From positions 3,593,501-3,657,500 of the forward strand of contig NZ_CP028843.1 in assembly GCF_003058325.1 (NCBI RefSeq): a stretch of DNA of 64,000 nt. The letters are read 5' to 3'. Within the stretch, counting starts at the first letter, position 1; every line of letters starts with the position of its first letter. Under the pieces are notes generated by a model that saw only the letters and a list, made by a program, of their open reading frames with translations, did no database searches and was not told the DNA's origin. This DNA is from Methylobacterium currus. Its GTDB lineage: Bacteria > Pseudomonadota > Alphaproteobacteria > Rhizobiales > Beijerinckiaceae. Below, in pieces: positions 62,247-64,000 of this stretch. The position numbers were made by a program, and so were the translations under genes.

Positions 62247-63098
62247 ATGCCGCAGATATCGACGCCGGTCTGGCTCATCACCGGCTGCTCCACCGGGTTC
62301 GGGCGCGAACTGGCCAAGCTGGTCCTCGCCCGCGGCTGGCGTGCGGTGGTCACGGCGCGCGACGCCGCCCGGGTCGCCGACCTCGCGGCGGGGGCGGAGG
62401 ACCGGGTGCTGGCGCTGCCCCTCGACGTGACGAAGCCCGATCAAGTCGCGGCGGCGGTGGCCGGCGCTCAGGAGCGGTTCGGCCGCATCGACGTCCTCGT
62501 CAACAATGCCGGCTACGGCTACCAGGCCTCGGTCGAGGAGGGCGAGGAGGAGAAGATCCGCGCCCAGTTCGACGCCAACGTGTTCGGACTGTTCGCCCTC
62601 ACCCGCGCGGTGCTGCCGGTGATGCGGGCGCAACGGAGCGGGCACATCATCAACATCACCTCGGTCGCCGGGCTGATCGGGTTTCCCGGCTCGGGCTACT
62701 ACGCGGCGAGCAAGCACGCGGTCGAGGGCTGGTCGGACGCGCTGGCGGCGGAGGTCGGACCCCTGGGGCTGCGGGTCACCTGCGTCGAGCCTGGGCCGTT
62801 CCGCACCGACTGGGCCGGCCGCTCCCTCGTCCAGACCCCGAGCCGGATCGCCGACTACGCCGAGACCGCCGGCGCCCGCCTCAAGGCCACCGCCGAGAAC
62901 AGCGGGACCCAGGCCGGCGACCCGGTCCGCGCCGCCGAGGCGATGATCCGGGTGACCGAGAGCGCGTCGCCGCCGCGCCACCTGGTGCTCGGCGCCTGGG
63001 GCTTCGAGGCCGTGACCGAGCGGATGCGGGCGCGGCTGAAGGAGATCGAGGCGTCGGAGGCGGTGAGCCGCGGGGCGGATTTTCCCGCGGAAAGCTGA
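62247..63098 (+). CDS. SDR family oxidoreductase
   Basis: A 283-residue short-chain dehydrogenase with TGCSTGFGREL cofactor motif, TARDAAR after beta-2, LVNNAGYG, NITSVAGLIGFPGSGYYAASKHAVEGWSDALAAEVGPLGLRVTCVEPGPFRTDWAGRSL (YxxxK catalytic pair) and a C-terminal segment with PPRHLVLGAWGFEAV. This is the common DHRS-like/retinol-dehydrogenase-type bacterial subgroup with broad substrates. The start at 62247 is taken because upstream frame (to 62019) enters the AT-rich island. Confidence 0.9.
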   Translation: MPQISTPVWLITGCSTGFGRELAKLVLARGWRAVVTARDAARVADLAAGAEDRVLALPLDVTKPDQVAAAVAGAQERFGRIDVLVNNAGYGYQASVEEGEEEKIRAQFDANVFGLFALTRAVLPVMRAQRSGHIINITSVAGLIGFPGSGYYAASKHAVEGWSDALAAEVGPLGLRVTCVEPGPFRTDWAGRSLVQTPSRIADYAETAGARLKATAENSGTQAGDPVRAAEAMIRVTESASPPRHLVLGAWGFEAVTERMRARLKEIEASEAVSRGADFPAES

Positions 63099-63103
63099 GC
63101 GGT

Positions 63104-64000
63104 TCAGCCTCGAACCGCATCCGCCCGCGGCACCCCGGCCCCCGCCCGCACGAACGGGCTGTCCGGAACCCGCGGCGCGAACCGGAACAGCCCGGCAGGC
63201 GCCACGTCCTCCAGTTCTCCCGCCGCCAGGTCGCGGGCGATCACCACCACGAACGGCGCCGCGCCCTCGCCCGGCCGGCCGAAGGGGCGGGGACGCGAGA
63301 ACAGCGTGCCGACGCTCTCGACCAGCAGGGGACGATCCGACTCGACGACCCGCACCAGGCCCTTGAGGCGCAAGAGCCGCTCGCCGAGTTGGCCCGCGAG
63401 GTTGTCGAGCCAGGCCGCCAGATCGTCGTAGGGGAGGGGAGCGGTGGGCCGGGCGAGCCAGATCGCGACGCGGGGATGGGCGCCGGCGGGTTCCGCCTGG
63501 AGCAGCGCCGGATCGAGGCCGGCGCCGGGCAAAGGCGCGAAGGCGGCCGACACCGCGGCTTCGCGGTCGGGATCGGCCACGATCTCGGCGAGTGGGTTCA
63601 GGCCCGCGACCTCGGCCCTGGCCTGCGCGGGCCGGCCAAGGGGCGCGGCGTCGAGCTTGGTCAGCACGATGCGGTGCGCCGCGGCCCATTGCGCCGCAGC
63701 CTCCTCGAAGGCGGAGGTCTCAGGACCGCGGAGCGCATCGTAGGTGGCGAGGACCGAGACCCGCATGGGAAAGCCGGCGAGGCTCGCGAGCTGGCGCAGG
63801 ACCGGTCCGGGCTTCGACAGCCCGCTCGTCTCCAGCACGATCCGTCGGAGCGGCCCCGAGGCCTCCGGCCGCTCGGCGGCGAGCAGCGCCTCGACGGTGC
63901 GGGCGAGGTCGCTCGTCATCTGGCAGCAGACGCAGCCATTCGCCAGCATCGTCATCGGCACCTCACCCCCGCTCTCGCGCAGGATCAGCCCGTCGAGGCC
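63104..64000 (-). CDS. CobW/YjiA-family GTP-binding metallochaperone (N-terminus beyond window)
   Basis: The frame is open to the last base, so the gene starts beyond 64000; the ATG at 63961 is internal. Visible motifs are ANGCVCCQM (the GCxCC metal site), ETSGLSKPGPV (switch region) and VLTKLD (TKxD guanine specificity), followed by a CobW C-terminal domain (LLRLKGLVRVVESDRPLLVESVG). The Walker A part is outside the window. Such proteins insert zinc or cobalt into client enzymes; the client here is not known. Confidence 0.88.
   Translation of the reverse strand, partial: GLDGLILRESGGEVPMTMLANGCVCCQMTSDLARTVEALLAAERPEASGPLRRIVLETSGLSKPGPVLRQLASLAGFPMRVSVLATYDALRGPETSAFEEAAAQWAAAHRIVLTKLDAAPLGRPAQARAEVAGLNPLAEIVADPDREAAVSAAFAPLPGAGLDPALLQAEPAGAHPRVAIWLARPTAPLPYDDLAAWLDNLAGQLGERLLRLKGLVRVVESDRPLLVESVGTLFSRPRPFGRPGEGAAPFVVVIARDLAAGELEDVAPAGLFRFAPRVPDSPFVRAGAGVPRADAVRG

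Overview
The window is a very G+C-rich chromosomal segment with short intergenic gaps, ATGA/TGATG gene overlaps and long antisense open frames caused by GC-rich codon use. The gene mix (ben-cat aromatic catabolism, several peptide and NMT1-type ABC importers, MmcB, FhuF, an amino acid:carrier-protein ligase, PilZ and GGDEF proteins) fits an alphaproteobacterium of the order Hyphomicrobiales, most likely a Methylobacterium relative. That placement is inference from gene content; no rRNA or marker gene is present. No transposase, tRNA, rRNA or CRISPR array was found.

Layout. 1-5475 (+): acyl-CoA dehydrogenase (cut by the window edge), amino acid:carrier-protein ligase, DUF1839 protein and a GH2 beta-mannosidase-like protein, translationally coupled. 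5583-6563 (-): catalase-family peroxidase. 6673-14779 (-): peptide ABC importer with an M20 peptidase and a broken MocR-type aminotransferase, with a divergent LysR gene at 14950. 15999-18238 (+): DUF350 / DUF1190 / glutathionylspermidine-synthase-like trio. 18225-20200 (-): FhuF and an MFS siderophore-type transporter. 20385-23221: PilZ, MmcB, PepSY membrane protein and a small membrane protein. 23305-26022 (+): NMT1/SsuA-type ABC importer. 26029-38273: mixed housekeeping and signalling genes (GGDEF, DedA, pdxY, DUF2891, PhzF, Nudix, alpha/beta hydrolase, PAS, rhomboid, CBS, patatin). 38464-42687: Lrp regulator divergent from 4-hydroxyphenylpyruvate dioxygenase, then an MsbA-like ABC exporter. 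43360-53944: benzoate to beta-ketoadipate enol-lactone cluster (benABCD, catABC, an aromatic-acid MFS transporter and a salicylate-hydroxylase-like enzyme, all minus) with a divergent LysR regulator. 54086-60099 (-): six-gene operon behind a TPP riboswitch. 60143-64000: TetR with triple operator and divergent RidA, a frameshifted gene, an AT-rich island, an SDR, and a CobW GTPase cut by the window edge.

The most unusual system is at 54086-60099. A canonical thiamine pyrophosphate riboswitch precedes a tightly overlapping operon coding for a LuxE-like acyl-protein synthetase, a LuxC-like acyl reductase, an ABC ATPase, permease and NMT1/THI5-like binding protein, and an SDR reductase. Read together, this looks like import of a thiamine-related carboxylic acid followed by carboxylate to aldehyde to alcohol reduction, that is, a thiamine-precursor salvage route that reuses bioluminescence-type fatty-acid-reductase enzymes. 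The substrate is a hypothesis; the riboswitch and gene order are visible directly.

Other points of interest are the carrier-protein ligase cluster, two inverted copies of a roughly 150-bp dispersed palindromic repeat, tandem intrinsic terminators with no gene in front of them (possible small RNA), a 36-bp perfect palindrome between divergent genes, and at least two disrupted genes.
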